Below, piece after piece: positions 1-5,599 of a stretch of DNA of 7,988 bases. The notes beneath the pieces were generated by a model that ran no database searches, was not told where the DNA came from, and saw nothing but the letters and a program-made list of their open reading frames with translations. The stretch's first letter is position 1, and each line of letters opens with the position of its first letter. A program made the translations under genes and the position numbers. The DNA is from Methanobacteriota archaeon. GTDB taxonomy: Archaea; Thermoplasmatota; Thermoplasmata; RBG-16-68-12. The stretch is taken from the NCBI GenBank assembly GCA_005879065.1, contig VBLU01000117.1, forward strand, positions 1 to 7,988, given 5' to 3'.

Positions 1-340
1 CCGAAATCGAGCCGACGGGATGGCCGTTGTGCATGACTGGCATCTGGGAGAACTTCCAGCGGCGCATCTCATTCACGGCGGATTCGAGCGGGATCTTCGC
101 TTCTACATACTGGACCTTGCGGCTCTGGATCTGGTCCACGAGCGCTTTCTTTTCCTGCCGCTTCAGCTCCGCTTGGAGGGCGTTCATGATCCGCTTCACG
201 CTGTCGTACGACGGGTTCATCTGCCGCTTCTCGATCTTCACGATCGTCGACTGGCTGACGTTCGCGAGGCGAGCGATCGCGGTCTGCGTGAGTCCGAGCG
301 CCTTCCGCAGCCGCGGGATTTCCTCCAGGTTCGGCATCAT
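1..340 (-). CDS. HTH (XRE)-CBS transcriptional regulator, C-terminus cut by window edge
   Basis: The minus strand is open from ATG at 340 to the window edge and gives 113 residues that begin MMPNLEEIPRLRKALGLTQ. Residues about 8-55 form an XRE/Cro-type helix-turn-helix: the recognition region reads TQTAIARLANVSQSTIVKIE, with the usual A-x-x-x-x-V-S-Q-x-x-I spacing. A charged linker follows. From about residue 73 a CBS domain starts, with the typical SQMPVMHNGHPVGSIS stretch before the cut. This is the architecture of COG3620-type archaeal regulators (HTH plus CBS pair). CBS domains bind adenosine-containing ligands such as AMP, ATP or SAM. A GGAG sits just before the two tandem ATGs; the second ATG (337) has better SD spacing. 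The gene is divergent from mat. Its DNA target and ligand cannot be read from the sequence. Confidence 0.9.
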   Translation of the reverse strand, partial: MMPNLEEIPRLRKALGLTQTAIARLANVSQSTIVKIEKRQMNPSYDSVKRIMNALQAELKRQEKKALVDQIQSRKVQYVEAKIPLESAVNEMRRWKFSQMPVMHNGHPVGSIS

Positions 341-350
341 GGCTCTCCGA

Positions 351-406
351 CAAGGCCTTGAGGTACATATTCCTGTCGGAATTTTCGGCTCAATCAGATA
401 TTATCC
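351..406 (-). promoter_or_regulatory. Promoter/operator region of the HTH-CBS gene
   Basis: On the minus strand an AT-rich element GGATAATATC (397-406) lies about 60 bases before the ATG, which would place a start near 375. A second candidate, AATATGTA (about 363-370), would give a nearly leaderless transcript. Between them is an inverted repeat ATTCC-TGTC-GGAAT (369-382), and next to the gene is a perfect 10-base palindrome CAAGGCCTTG (351-360). Both are the right size for a dimeric HTH protein, so autoregulation is plausible. This is inference from symmetry and position only. Confidence 0.4.
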
Positions 407-454
407 GAACGTCCGTTCTCGGGAGGGCCTGAGACGACATGTCCGGTAGCCGTT

Positions 455-495
455 CTCTCCGCCGGGAGAGCCAGGGCGACAAAAGCCATATATGG
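455..495 (+). promoter_or_regulatory. mat promoter (BRE/TATA) with upstream inverted repeat
   Basis: ACAAAAG (479-485) followed by CCATATATGG (486-495) resembles an archaeal BRE plus TATA box. A start about 26 bases downstream (near 517) leaves an 18-base leader containing the GGAGG at 524-528. Just upstream is an inverted repeat CTCTCC-GCCG-GGAGAG (455-470), positioned where an activator or repressor could act. It is the only strong AT-rich element close to the gene. Confidence 0.6.
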
Positions 496-534
496 AACGG
501 GGCATCCACGCCGCACACCCGTCGGAGGACTTCC

Positions 535-1731
535 GTGGCGCGGAACATCTTTGTTGAGGAACTCGTCCACACGCCGATCGAGGAGCAGGGCGATGAGATC
601 GTCGAACGGAAGGGGATTGGCCATCCGGACAGCATCGCGGACGGGCTGGCGGAGACCGTCTCCGTCGCCCTCTGCAAGATGTACAAGGAACGCTTCGGAC
701 GGATCCTGCATCACAACACGGACCAGGTCGAGGTCGTCGGCGGTCAGAGCGCGCCGAAGTTCGGGGGCGGCGTCTTCCTCGAACCGGCGTACATCCTCCT
801 CGTCGGCCGGGCGACGACGATGGTGAATGGCGTCCGCTTGCCCTACCGGACGGTCGCCATCCAGGCCGCACACGAATATCTCACGAAGACCTGCACGAAC
901 CTGAACGTGGACGCGGACGTCACCTTGGACTGCAAGATCGGCCAGGGGTCCGTGGACCTCCGCGGCCTGTACGACACGCAGAAACAGCTCGCGAACGACA
1001 CCTCGTTCGGCGTCGGCTTCGCACCCTTCTCGGAACTCGAGACGGTCACGCTGAAGACGGAACATCTGATCAACGGCCCGCTCAAGAAGGACCTGAAGGA
1101 GGTCGGCCAGGACATCAAGGTCATGGGCGTGCGGCACCACGACGATATCCGCCTCACCGTCGCCGCCGCGTTCGTGGACCGGTACGTGCCGGACGAGGAC
1201 CACTACCGGAGCGTGATCGAGGAACTGCGGGAGCGCCTCCTCGATAACGCGGTGAAGTACACGGACCGGACGGTGAAGGTCGACATCAATACCGGGGACA
1301 ATTACGATGCCGGCATCTTCTACCTCACCGTCACCGGGCTGTCGTGGGAGAACGGAGACGATGGGAGCGTCGGTCGCGGCAATCGGGTCAGTGGCCTCAT
1401 CACCCCGTACCGCCCGATGTCCATGGAGGCCGCGGCGGGCAAGAATCCGGTGACGCACGTCGGCAAGCTGTACAACCTCCTCTCCTTCGACATCGCCGAG
1501 AGGCTCGTGAAGGAGCATGAGGGCAAGGTGAAGGAGGTCTGGGTCCGTATCGTGTCGCAGATCGGCAAACCGATCGACGAGCCGCAGGCGGCCGCGGCGC
1601 AGATCATCCCGGAGAAAGGGACGTCTCTGAAGTCGATCCAGAAGGATGCGGAGGCCCTGATCGACGAGGAGCTCGAGAACATCTACAAGCTCACGGACCG
1701 GATCATGCAGGGCAAGGCGCGCACCTTCTGA
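535..1731 (+). CDS. mat: S-adenosylmethionine synthetase, archaeal type (methionine adenosyltransferase)
   Basis: Makes S-adenosylmethionine, the main methyl donor, from methionine and ATP in the cytosol. The 398-residue product matches the usual archaeal MAT length of about 400. Start: GTG at 535, because the protein then begins MARNIFVEEL as archaeal MATs do, and GGAGG (524-528) lies six bases upstream. The longer reading from 439 would include the promoter. Visible signatures are ERKGIGHPDSIADG (residues about 24-37), NDTSFGVGFAP, RHHDDIRLTVAAAFVDRY, the SWENGDDGSVGRGNRVSG loop (to about 287), and the EAAAGKNPVTHVGKLYN block around K303-K311. All are typical of the archaeal family, which shares little sequence with bacterial MetK. 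No frame damage is seen. glyA follows after 57 bases but has its own TATA-like element. An HTH-CBS regulator is divergent upstream. Confidence 0.97.
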   Translation: MARNIFVEELVHTPIEEQGDEIVERKGIGHPDSIADGLAETVSVALCKMYKERFGRILHHNTDQVEVVGGQSAPKFGGGVFLEPAYILLVGRATTMVNGVRLPYRTVAIQAAHEYLTKTCTNLNVDADVTLDCKIGQGSVDLRGLYDTQKQLANDTSFGVGFAPFSELETVTLKTEHLINGPLKKDLKEVGQDIKVMGVRHHDDIRLTVAAAFVDRYVPDEDHYRSVIEELRERLLDNAVKYTDRTVKVDINTGDNYDAGIFYLTVTGLSWENGDDGSVGRGNRVSGLITPYRPMSMEAAAGKNPVTHVGKLYNLLSFDIAERLVKEHEGKVKEVWVRIVSQIGKPIDEPQAAAAQIIPEKGTSLKSIQKDAEALIDEELENIYKLTDRIMQGKARTF

Positions 1732-1746
1732 TCCGTCTCTGACTCA

Positions 1747-1758
1747 ACGTATTTATCC
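1747..1758 (+). promoter_or_regulatory. glyA TATA element, nearly leaderless
   Basis: CGTATTTATCCG in the 57-base mat-glyA gap contains TATTTAT (1750-1756). A start about 26 bases downstream falls near 1780, only about nine bases before the ATG at 1789. No Shine-Dalgarno sequence precedes this ATG, which fits initiation on a leaderless or very short leader. Readthrough from mat is also possible because no T-rich terminator separates the genes. Confidence 0.5.
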
Positions 1759-1788
1759 GTTCCGCGGCTTCCTCGAACCGGTCGTCGA

Positions 1789-3066
1789 ATGGACGAGCAC
1801 GTCGCCTTCCTCAACGAACAGGTGGACCGCCATCACGCCTGGTTCTCGAAGTCCCTCCCCATGATCGCCTCGGAGAACGTGATCAGCCCGATGGCCCGGG
1901 AGATGCTCGTGTCGGACTTCGGCGACCGCTACGCGGAGGGCCTGCCGCACGAACGGTACTACCAGGGGAACGCGTTCGTCGACGAGGTCGAGGACCGCGT
2001 CGTCGCCTTGGCGAAACAAATCTTCCGTGTGCGGCACATGGACCCGCGGCTCATCAGCGGCACGGTCGCGAACATGGCCGTGTACTTCGCCCTCCTAGAA
2101 CCGGGCGACATCATGACGTCCGTGGCCCTGAGCCACGGCGCCCACATCAGCTCCGCGAAGTTCGGGGCCGCCGGCCTGCGAGGCGTGAACAACGTGAATT
2201 ATCCCTTCGACGTGGACCGGATGAACATCGACGTGGACGAGACGGCGAAACTGATCCGGCTCGTGAAGCCCAAGGTGGCGGCCTTCGGGCAAAGCGTCTT
2301 CCTCTTCCCGACGCCCCTCCGCGAACTGCACGATGCGTTCCAGGACGCCGGCTGCCGCGTCTGGTACGACGGGGCGCACGTGATGGGGCTCATCGCGGGC
2401 GGGACGTTCCAGGACCCGCTCCACGAAGGGGCCGACGTCTTGACGGGCTCGACGCACAAGACCCTCCCGGGACCGCAGCACGGCATCCTCCTGTCCGATT
2501 CCGAGGACGAGAAGTTCCTCAAACGGCTCCAGAGGGCCGTCTTCCCCGGCGTCGTGTCGAACCACCATCTGCACGCGATGGCGGCCCTCGGGGTCACCCT
2601 CGCGGAATTCCTGGCGTTCGGCCGCGACTACGCCGCCCAGATCGTCCGGAACGCGAAGGCCCTGGCCCAAGCGCTCCACGAACGTGGGATCAAGGTCCTG
2701 GCGGAGAAGCACGGATTCACGGAGAGCCATGCGCTCGCCCTGGACGTGGCCGCGTTCGGCGGCGGCGCGAAGGTCGCGACGGACCTGGAGAAGGCGCGCA
2801 TCATCACGAACAAGAATCTCCTCCCTTGGGACACCTCGCCCGTGAGGCCCTCCGGGATCCGCCTCGGCACACAGGAGCTCACCCGCCTGGGGATGAAGGA
2901 GGCGCAGATGCGGGAGGTCGCGGACCTGTTCGCCCGGATCCTGGTGAAGGGCGAGGCGGTGGAGGCGATCGCGACCGAGGTCGCGGCCATGCGGACGGAA
3001 TTCAATACGGTCCACTACTGTTTCACGAAGGACGCCGAGGCCCATCGCCGCTGGCGTCTGGCTTGA
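1789..3066 (+). CDS. glyA: Serine hydroxymethyltransferase, archaeal type (PLP enzyme)
   Basis: Interconverts serine and glycine, passing a one-carbon unit to a pterin cofactor (tetrahydrofolate or an archaeal methanopterin; the sequence does not decide). The 425 residues match the family length. Seen in order: LPMIASENVISP (S28, E29, N30), the GDRYAEGLPHERYYQG substrate region (about 45-60), VWYDGAHVMGL with D194 for the PLP nitrogen and H197, the PLP-lysine block TGSTHKTLPGPQHG with K224, and VRPSGIRLGTQELTR with R358, the expected substrate-carboxylate arginine. All key residues are present. The start is ATG 1789; no SD precedes it, but a TATA box about 36 bases upstream suggests a leaderless message. 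The last 44 bases overlap the convergent GTPase gene. Next to mat, it fits a one-carbon/methyl metabolism unit. Confidence 0.97.
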   Translation: MDEHVAFLNEQVDRHHAWFSKSLPMIASENVISPMAREMLVSDFGDRYAEGLPHERYYQGNAFVDEVEDRVVALAKQIFRVRHMDPRLISGTVANMAVYFALLEPGDIMTSVALSHGAHISSAKFGAAGLRGVNNVNYPFDVDRMNIDVDETAKLIRLVKPKVAAFGQSVFLFPTPLRELHDAFQDAGCRVWYDGAHVMGLIAGGTFQDPLHEGADVLTGSTHKTLPGPQHGILLSDSEDEKFLKRLQRAVFPGVVSNHHLHAMAALGVTLAEFLAFGRDYAAQIVRNAKALAQALHERGIKVLAEKHGFTESHALALDVAAFGGGAKVATDLEKARIITNKNLLPWDTSPVRPSGIRLGTQELTRLGMKEAQMREVADLFARILVKGEAVEAIATEVAAMRTEFNTVHYCFTKDAEAHRRWRLA

Positions 3067-3610
3067 GGATGGGCCGGTCCGCGAGGATCGTCTCCGTGAG
3101 CCGCCGGAAGCCCTCCTCGACGCCGACGCCCGTCTTCGCGCTCGTGTACAACCAGGGCCACCCGCGTTTCTCGAAGAACGCCTCGATCTCGCCCGCCGCG
3201 AACTCGGGATCCGGGTCGAGATCTTTCTTGTTCACCAAGCCGAACGTCGGGATGTCCCCGGCGACGGACCGGATCGAGCGGGCCCATGCGTCGAGGGCGG
3301 CGAGCGTCTCCTTCCGCGTCTGGTCGGCGACCGCAAAGATCCCTTCTGCACCATGGTAGTACGCCTCCTTGAGCAGGTCCCGCAAGGTCGGAGTACCCAT
3401 GATGTCCCAGAGGATCGCGTGGACCGTCACGAGGCCTGCGCCCTTCGGGTCCTGGACGGACATAACCTTCTTCGTGATCTTCGTGCCCAACGTGGCGATG
3501 TACCGGTCATCGTACTCGTCGAGCACGGAGCGCCGGATGAGGGACGTCTTCCCTACGGTCGCTTCGCCGGCCATGCAGAGCTTCAACCGGATCGGGGCCG
3601 GGCCGCTCAC
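3023..3610 (-). CDS. Small Ras/Rab-like GTP-binding protein
   Basis: A 195-residue protein made almost entirely of a Ras-type G domain. P-loop GEATVGKTS (residues 15-23, K21), switch I threonine in RYIATLGTK (T40), G3 WDIMG (68-72), G4 NKKD (127-130) and G5 TSAKTG (156-161) are all present and correctly spaced. The residue after G3, where Ras/Rab have the catalytic glutamine, is threonine (T73), so intrinsic hydrolysis may be slow or the catalytic residue may lie elsewhere. There is an extra loop (about 53-60) between beta strands 2 and 3. The C-terminus ends in PRRPS, with no prenylation cysteine, signal peptide or membrane segment. The GTG start overlaps the stop of the TPR gene (GTGA), so the two are translationally coupled. 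Its 3' end overlaps convergent glyA by 44 bases. The cellular role is unknown; a regulatory switch is an inference. Confidence 0.9.
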   Translation of the reverse strand: MSGPAPIRLKLCMAGEATVGKTSLIRRSVLDEYDDRYIATLGTKITKKVMSVQDPKGAGLVTVHAILWDIMGTPTLRDLLKEAYYHGAEGIFAVADQTRKETLAALDAWARSIRSVAGDIPTFGLVNKKDLDPDPEFAAGEIEAFFEKRGWPWLYTSAKTGVGVEEGFRRLTETILADRPILKPDASGDGPRRPS

Positions 3611-3876
3611 GGTTCGACGTCCTCCGCGCGTTCCCAGGCGGATTGCCCCGCCTCGGTCTCCCCGCGCATCCGGTGCAACGTCGCCTTGAAGCGCCAGGCT
3701 CCTGGATAGGCCGGGTCGAGCCGCAGGACCCGATCAAGGACCGTGATCCCCTCCGCGACGAGGCCGTCGTGGGCGTGCAACGCCGCGAGGACGAACAGGG
3801 CGTCTACGTCCTCCGCGTTTTCCAGGAGCCGCTGTCGGACGATTACGGCGGTGTCGGGCTGCACGAAGGCCGTCAT
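3607..3876 (-). CDS. Short TPR-repeat protein, first gene of GTPase operon
   Basis: An 89-residue soluble helical protein. From about residue 24 it shows two TPR-like helix pairs: DALFVLAALHAHDGLVAEGI followed by VLDRVLRLDPAYPGAWRFKA and a second partial repeat to the end. The LDPAYPGAW turn is the typical TPR repeat junction. TPRs bind proteins, and the GTGA overlap with the downstream GTPase makes that GTPase the obvious partner candidate (inference). Start: ATG 3876 is preceded by a very strong GGGGGAGGGG. The frame stays open to GTG/ATG at 3990/3987, giving a 127- or 126-residue form with a low-complexity Arg-rich N-terminus. That longer form would need a leaderless message and looks less likely. 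Confidence 0.75.
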   Translation of the reverse strand: MTAFVQPDTAVIVRQRLLENAEDVDALFVLAALHAHDGLVAEGITVLDRVLRLDPAYPGAWRFKATLHRMRGETEAGQSAWERAEDVEP

Positions 3877-4004
3877 GGGCCCCTCCCCCGAAGTCCCCGC
3901 GGATCGTCGGTCGATCCCAGGAAGGACGAGCCGCGCGACCCGTCCCCAACATCGGACCGCGAGACGATGAAACCCAAGGAACCGCATCACTCATTCGTGT
4001 GCCG

Positions 4005-4014
4005 CTATTTGTAG
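4005..4014 (-). promoter_or_regulatory. Possible TATA element for TPR-GTPase operon
   Basis: CTACAAATAG on the minus strand is the only clear AT-rich element upstream of the TPR gene. It predicts a start near 3983, hence a leader of about 105 bases to ATG 3876, or leaderless use of the upstream start codons at 3990/3987. The match to the TATA consensus is weak. The divergent coiled-coil promoter lies about 65 bases away, so 3877-4128 is a two-way promoter gap with no other gene visible. Confidence 0.3.
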
Positions 4015-4066
4015 TTGCGACACCGTTGTCGGCCCTGGTTCTTCCGGGATTTCATCACGTGCGCGG

Positions 4067-4080
4067 GAAGTTTTATATGG
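4067..4080 (+). promoter_or_regulatory. Promoter of the coiled-coil gene
   Basis: GAAGTTTTATATGG contains TTTATATG, a near-consensus archaeal TATA box with a purine-rich element before it. The predicted start is near 4102, which leaves a leader of about 27 bases holding GAGAGGG (4117-4123) before the TTG start at 4129. Confidence 0.6.
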
Positions 4081-4128
4081 CAATCTCTTCTACAACAATC
4101 CCTACCATCCCGAGTCGAGAGGGTTTCC

Positions 4129-4992
4129 TTGCTGGATGAGTTGCAGCTGAAGCGGGAGCGAGAAAACCAAGAAGCGGAACGGCACCGCCGACGTCGCGAC
4201 GAACTGAACGACAAGACGCGGGAATGGGTCGAGAAGCGGGATTCCCTGAACGCGCAGGTGCGCGGCCTGGTCGACACGGCGACCCAGCACCGGATCCAAC
4301 GGGATGAACTGAACGCGCAGGTGCGGGTCGCGAAGGAAGAGCGGGACAAGTTCAATCGCCGGGTCAATGAGCTCCAGGAAGAGCTGAACGAACTCAAGCG
4401 GCGGAAGCTCCCCCGCGGTGCAGTCCCGCTCGGCAAGCTCCAGCAGGAACTGAAGCGGCTCGAGTTCAAGCAGATGACGTCCGTCCTGACCGTGGACAAG
4501 GAGCGCGCCCTGATCGAGGAGATCCAGCGGCTCCAGGCCGAGGTGAAGAAGCTCGAGAGGGCTCTCGAGGAGAACGAGGACGTCAAGAAGGTGCGGGATG
4601 AGTTGAAGGCGGCCCGGGACCAGGCGGAGGACGCCCATCGGCGGGTGTCGGAGCTAGCCGAGAAGGCTCAGTCGGAACACGATCAAATGACGACCTTGTA
4701 CGAGCAGAGCGACGCGTTCCGGCGGGAGGCGGATCGGGCCCAGGAGGAGTTCATCAAGACGAAAATGCTCGCGGACGAAGAGCACCGGAAGCACATCGAG
4801 CACATCCGCCAGGTCCACGACTACGACAAGATCATCCACGGGATCTGGATGAAGAGCCGCGGCGTTCCGGAGTCGGCCGCGGAAGAGGTCGACGCGAAGC
4901 GGGAAGCCGAGCAGATCTTCGAGCGGTTCAAGAAGGGTGAGAAGCTCTCGACGGACGACCTTATGACCCTCCAGAAGTCCGGCTACCTGTGA
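4129..4992 (+). CDS. COG1340-like archaeal coiled-coil protein
   Basis: A 287-residue highly charged, almost wholly helical protein. The N-terminal part carries repeated RDxLN units with Leu/Phe-Asn at residues 26-27, 40-41, 61-62, 75-76 and 86-87 (spacings 14, 21, 14 and 11), i.e. heptads with one hendecad step. A Pro/Gly break (KLPRGAVPLGKL, 93-104) separates this from a second long coil of Glu/Lys/Arg-rich heptads to about residue 250. The end (KLSTDDLMTLQKSGYL) looks like a short folded cap. This pattern matches the COG1340 family, widespread in archaea and of unknown function, sometimes mislabelled a phosphoserine phosphatase. Start: TTG 4129 after GAGAGGG gives the family-like beginning LLDELQLKRE. 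A longer reading from 4015 would include the promoter. No membrane segment is visible. Confidence 0.85.
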   Translation: MLDELQLKRERENQEAERHRRRRDELNDKTREWVEKRDSLNAQVRGLVDTATQHRIQRDELNAQVRVAKEERDKFNRRVNELQEELNELKRRKLPRGAVPLGKLQQELKRLEFKQMTSVLTVDKERALIEEIQRLQAEVKKLERALEENEDVKKVRDELKAARDQAEDAHRRVSELAEKAQSEHDQMTTLYEQSDAFRREADRAQEEFIKTKMLADEEHRKHIEHIRQVHDYDKIIHGIWMKSRGVPESAAEEVDAKREAEQIFERFKKGEKLSTDDLMTLQKSGYL

Positions 4993-5082
4993 CCGCCGCC
5001 AGGACCCTGGAGAGAGCCGTCCAGCCCGCGTTTTGTCACTGCCGCGGGAGGAGCGGGTTCGACCTCCATTCAAGCCGCGACC

Positions 5083-5101
5083 TTTACAAATCCTTAAATA
5101 T
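5083..5101 (+). promoter_or_regulatory. Strong BRE/TATA-like promoter in the 4993-5334 gap
   Basis: TTACAAATCCTTAAATAT combines an A-rich BRE-like element with TTAAATAT (5094-5101), close to the archaeal consensus and one of the best promoter matches in the window. The predicted start is about 5122-5124, where a run of Gs begins the hairpin described next. Positions 4993-5082 show nothing else clear. Confidence 0.55.
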
Positions 5102-5121
5102 CGTACTACGAATACAATGTC

Positions 5122-5194
5122 GGGGGAATTTTGGGCTAGTTCGTTAGAGTGCATCCCATCCCTTCTGACAAGGCTAGCCCTCCCTTCCCTTTTT
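5122..5194 (+). ncRNA. Candidate small structured RNA (about 70 nt) ending in a T-run
   Basis: Starting at the predicted transcription start, three stems nest in one long hairpin: GGGGGAA (5122-5128) with TTCCCTT (5185-5191, two G-U pairs), GGGCTAG (5133-5139) with CTAGCCC (5174-5180), and GTTAGA (5143-5148) with TCTGAC (5164-5169, one G-U). A TTTT/TCCC internal loop lies between the first two stems. The 3' arm runs into TTTTT (5190-5194), a plausible archaeal terminator. It lacks a tRNA T-arm and clear C/D boxes, and its shape is only loosely like an H/ACA guide, so no family is assigned. An ATG at 5117 opens a frame across it, but the protein does not look real. Structure was judged by eye. 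Confidence 0.4.
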
Positions 5195-5215
5195 AAGTCG
5201 ATTTGCGAGTGTCAG

Positions 5216-5307
5216 CGTAGTGGTTGTGAGGTCCGTGTGGCCCCTTCGTTGAAGGGGTATCTGCCTTCGACTGCTTCGTTGGGAAACCTCTGAAACGTTA
5301 ATTACGC
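5216..5307 (+). other. Non-coding segment with nested inverted repeats
   Basis: Between the candidate small RNA and the next gene lie a 7-base-pair hairpin CCCCTTC-GTT-GAAGGGG (5241-5257), enclosed by GAGGT (5228-5232) with ACCTC (5286-5290) and outside that GCGTA (5216-5220) with TACGC (5303-5307). TTTTTAAG (5190-5197) could act as a TATA box about 25 bases upstream. It may be a second RNA or a 5' regulatory element of the small membrane protein gene. The outer stems are short and may be chance. Confidence 0.25.
5292..5305 (+). promoter_or_regulatory. TATA-like element before the small membrane protein gene
   Basis: GAAACGTTAATTAC has a BRE-like GAAACG followed by TTAATTA (5298-5304). A start about 26 bases on falls near 5328, seven bases before the GTG at 5335, so the message would be nearly leaderless. 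Confidence 0.4.
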
Positions 5308-5334
5308 AGGCCTCCGTTATCGGAAGCGTTCCTC

Positions 5335-5538
5335 GTGAACCCGCCAACGCCGCCCCCGGAGGGAGGCACGGCCGTAGCGGGGCTGCCTGTGCAGCCCGCG
5401 GGCGTCGATCCTTTCCGACAATACGAGCTCTACCATCTGGCGAAAATCAGCGACCGGATGGAAACCATCGTGGTGCTCCTCACGTTCATCATGTTGGCTA
5501 CCCTCTTCACGGCGCTCCTCCTGTTTCTTGGTCGCTGA
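5335..5538 (+). CDS. Small single-span (tail-anchored) membrane protein, unknown function
   Basis: A 67-residue protein starting at GTG 5335. Residues 1-26 are rich in Pro, Gly and Ala (NPPTPPPEGG and on). Residues 27-44 form a polar, probably amphipathic helix (FRQYELYHLAKISDRMET). Residues 45-65 are one hydrophobic segment ending in LLLFLGR. With the anchor at the very C-terminus and no signal peptide, it fits a tail-anchored protein with its N-terminus in the cytoplasm. Weak GGAAG precedes the start, and a TATA-like element close upstream suggests a leaderless message. It lies 61 bases before srp54, but any functional link to membrane targeting is speculation. The clean membrane pattern and promoter support a real gene; I do not recognise a family. 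Confidence 0.65.
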   Translation: MNPPTPPPEGGTAVAGLPVQPAGVDPFRQYELYHLAKISDRMETIVVLLTFIMLATLFTALLLFLGR

Positions 5539-5564
5539 GTACCGTCGGTCGATCTCCGGTGCTC

Positions 5565-5588
5565 AAACTTAAAGGGGATTGCCCCTTT
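5565..5588 (+). promoter_or_regulatory. srp54 promoter with overlapping inverted repeat
   Basis: AAACTTAAAGG contains TTAAA (5569-5573), predicting a start near 5597, three bases before the ATG at 5600, so the message would be leaderless. Overlapping the TATA box is an inverted repeat AAAGGGG-ATTG-CCCCTTT (5571-5588). It could be an operator, or the terminator hairpin of the preceding small gene, although no T-run follows. Confidence 0.45.
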
Positions 5589-5599
5589 GGTAGGCTCGC

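Noticed and set aside
394..1518. Long minus-strand open frame (374 codons) opposite mat
   Set aside because: A mirror frame of the high-GC mat gene, rich in Arg/Asp/Val with no recognisable domain; mat is certain on the plus strand.
2095..3045. Long minus-strand open frame opposite glyA
   Set aside because: Arg/Glu/His-rich shadow translation of a clearly identified gene.
4997..5010. CCAGG/CCTGG inverted repeat after the coiled-coil gene as a terminator
   Set aside because: The arms are nearly adjacent, leaving too small a loop, and no T-run follows directly.
5122..5194. tRNA gene
   Set aside because: The length and terminal 7-base-pair stem are suggestive, but there is no T-arm consensus, D-arm or anticodon arm.
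5033..5293. 86-codon frame (or 59 codons from ATG 5117) in the 4993-5334 gap
   Set aside because: The long version runs through the promoter. The short version overlaps the hairpin, has no domain or membrane pattern and no SD. A Cys-x-Cys-x4-Cys stretch is not enough to call a protein.
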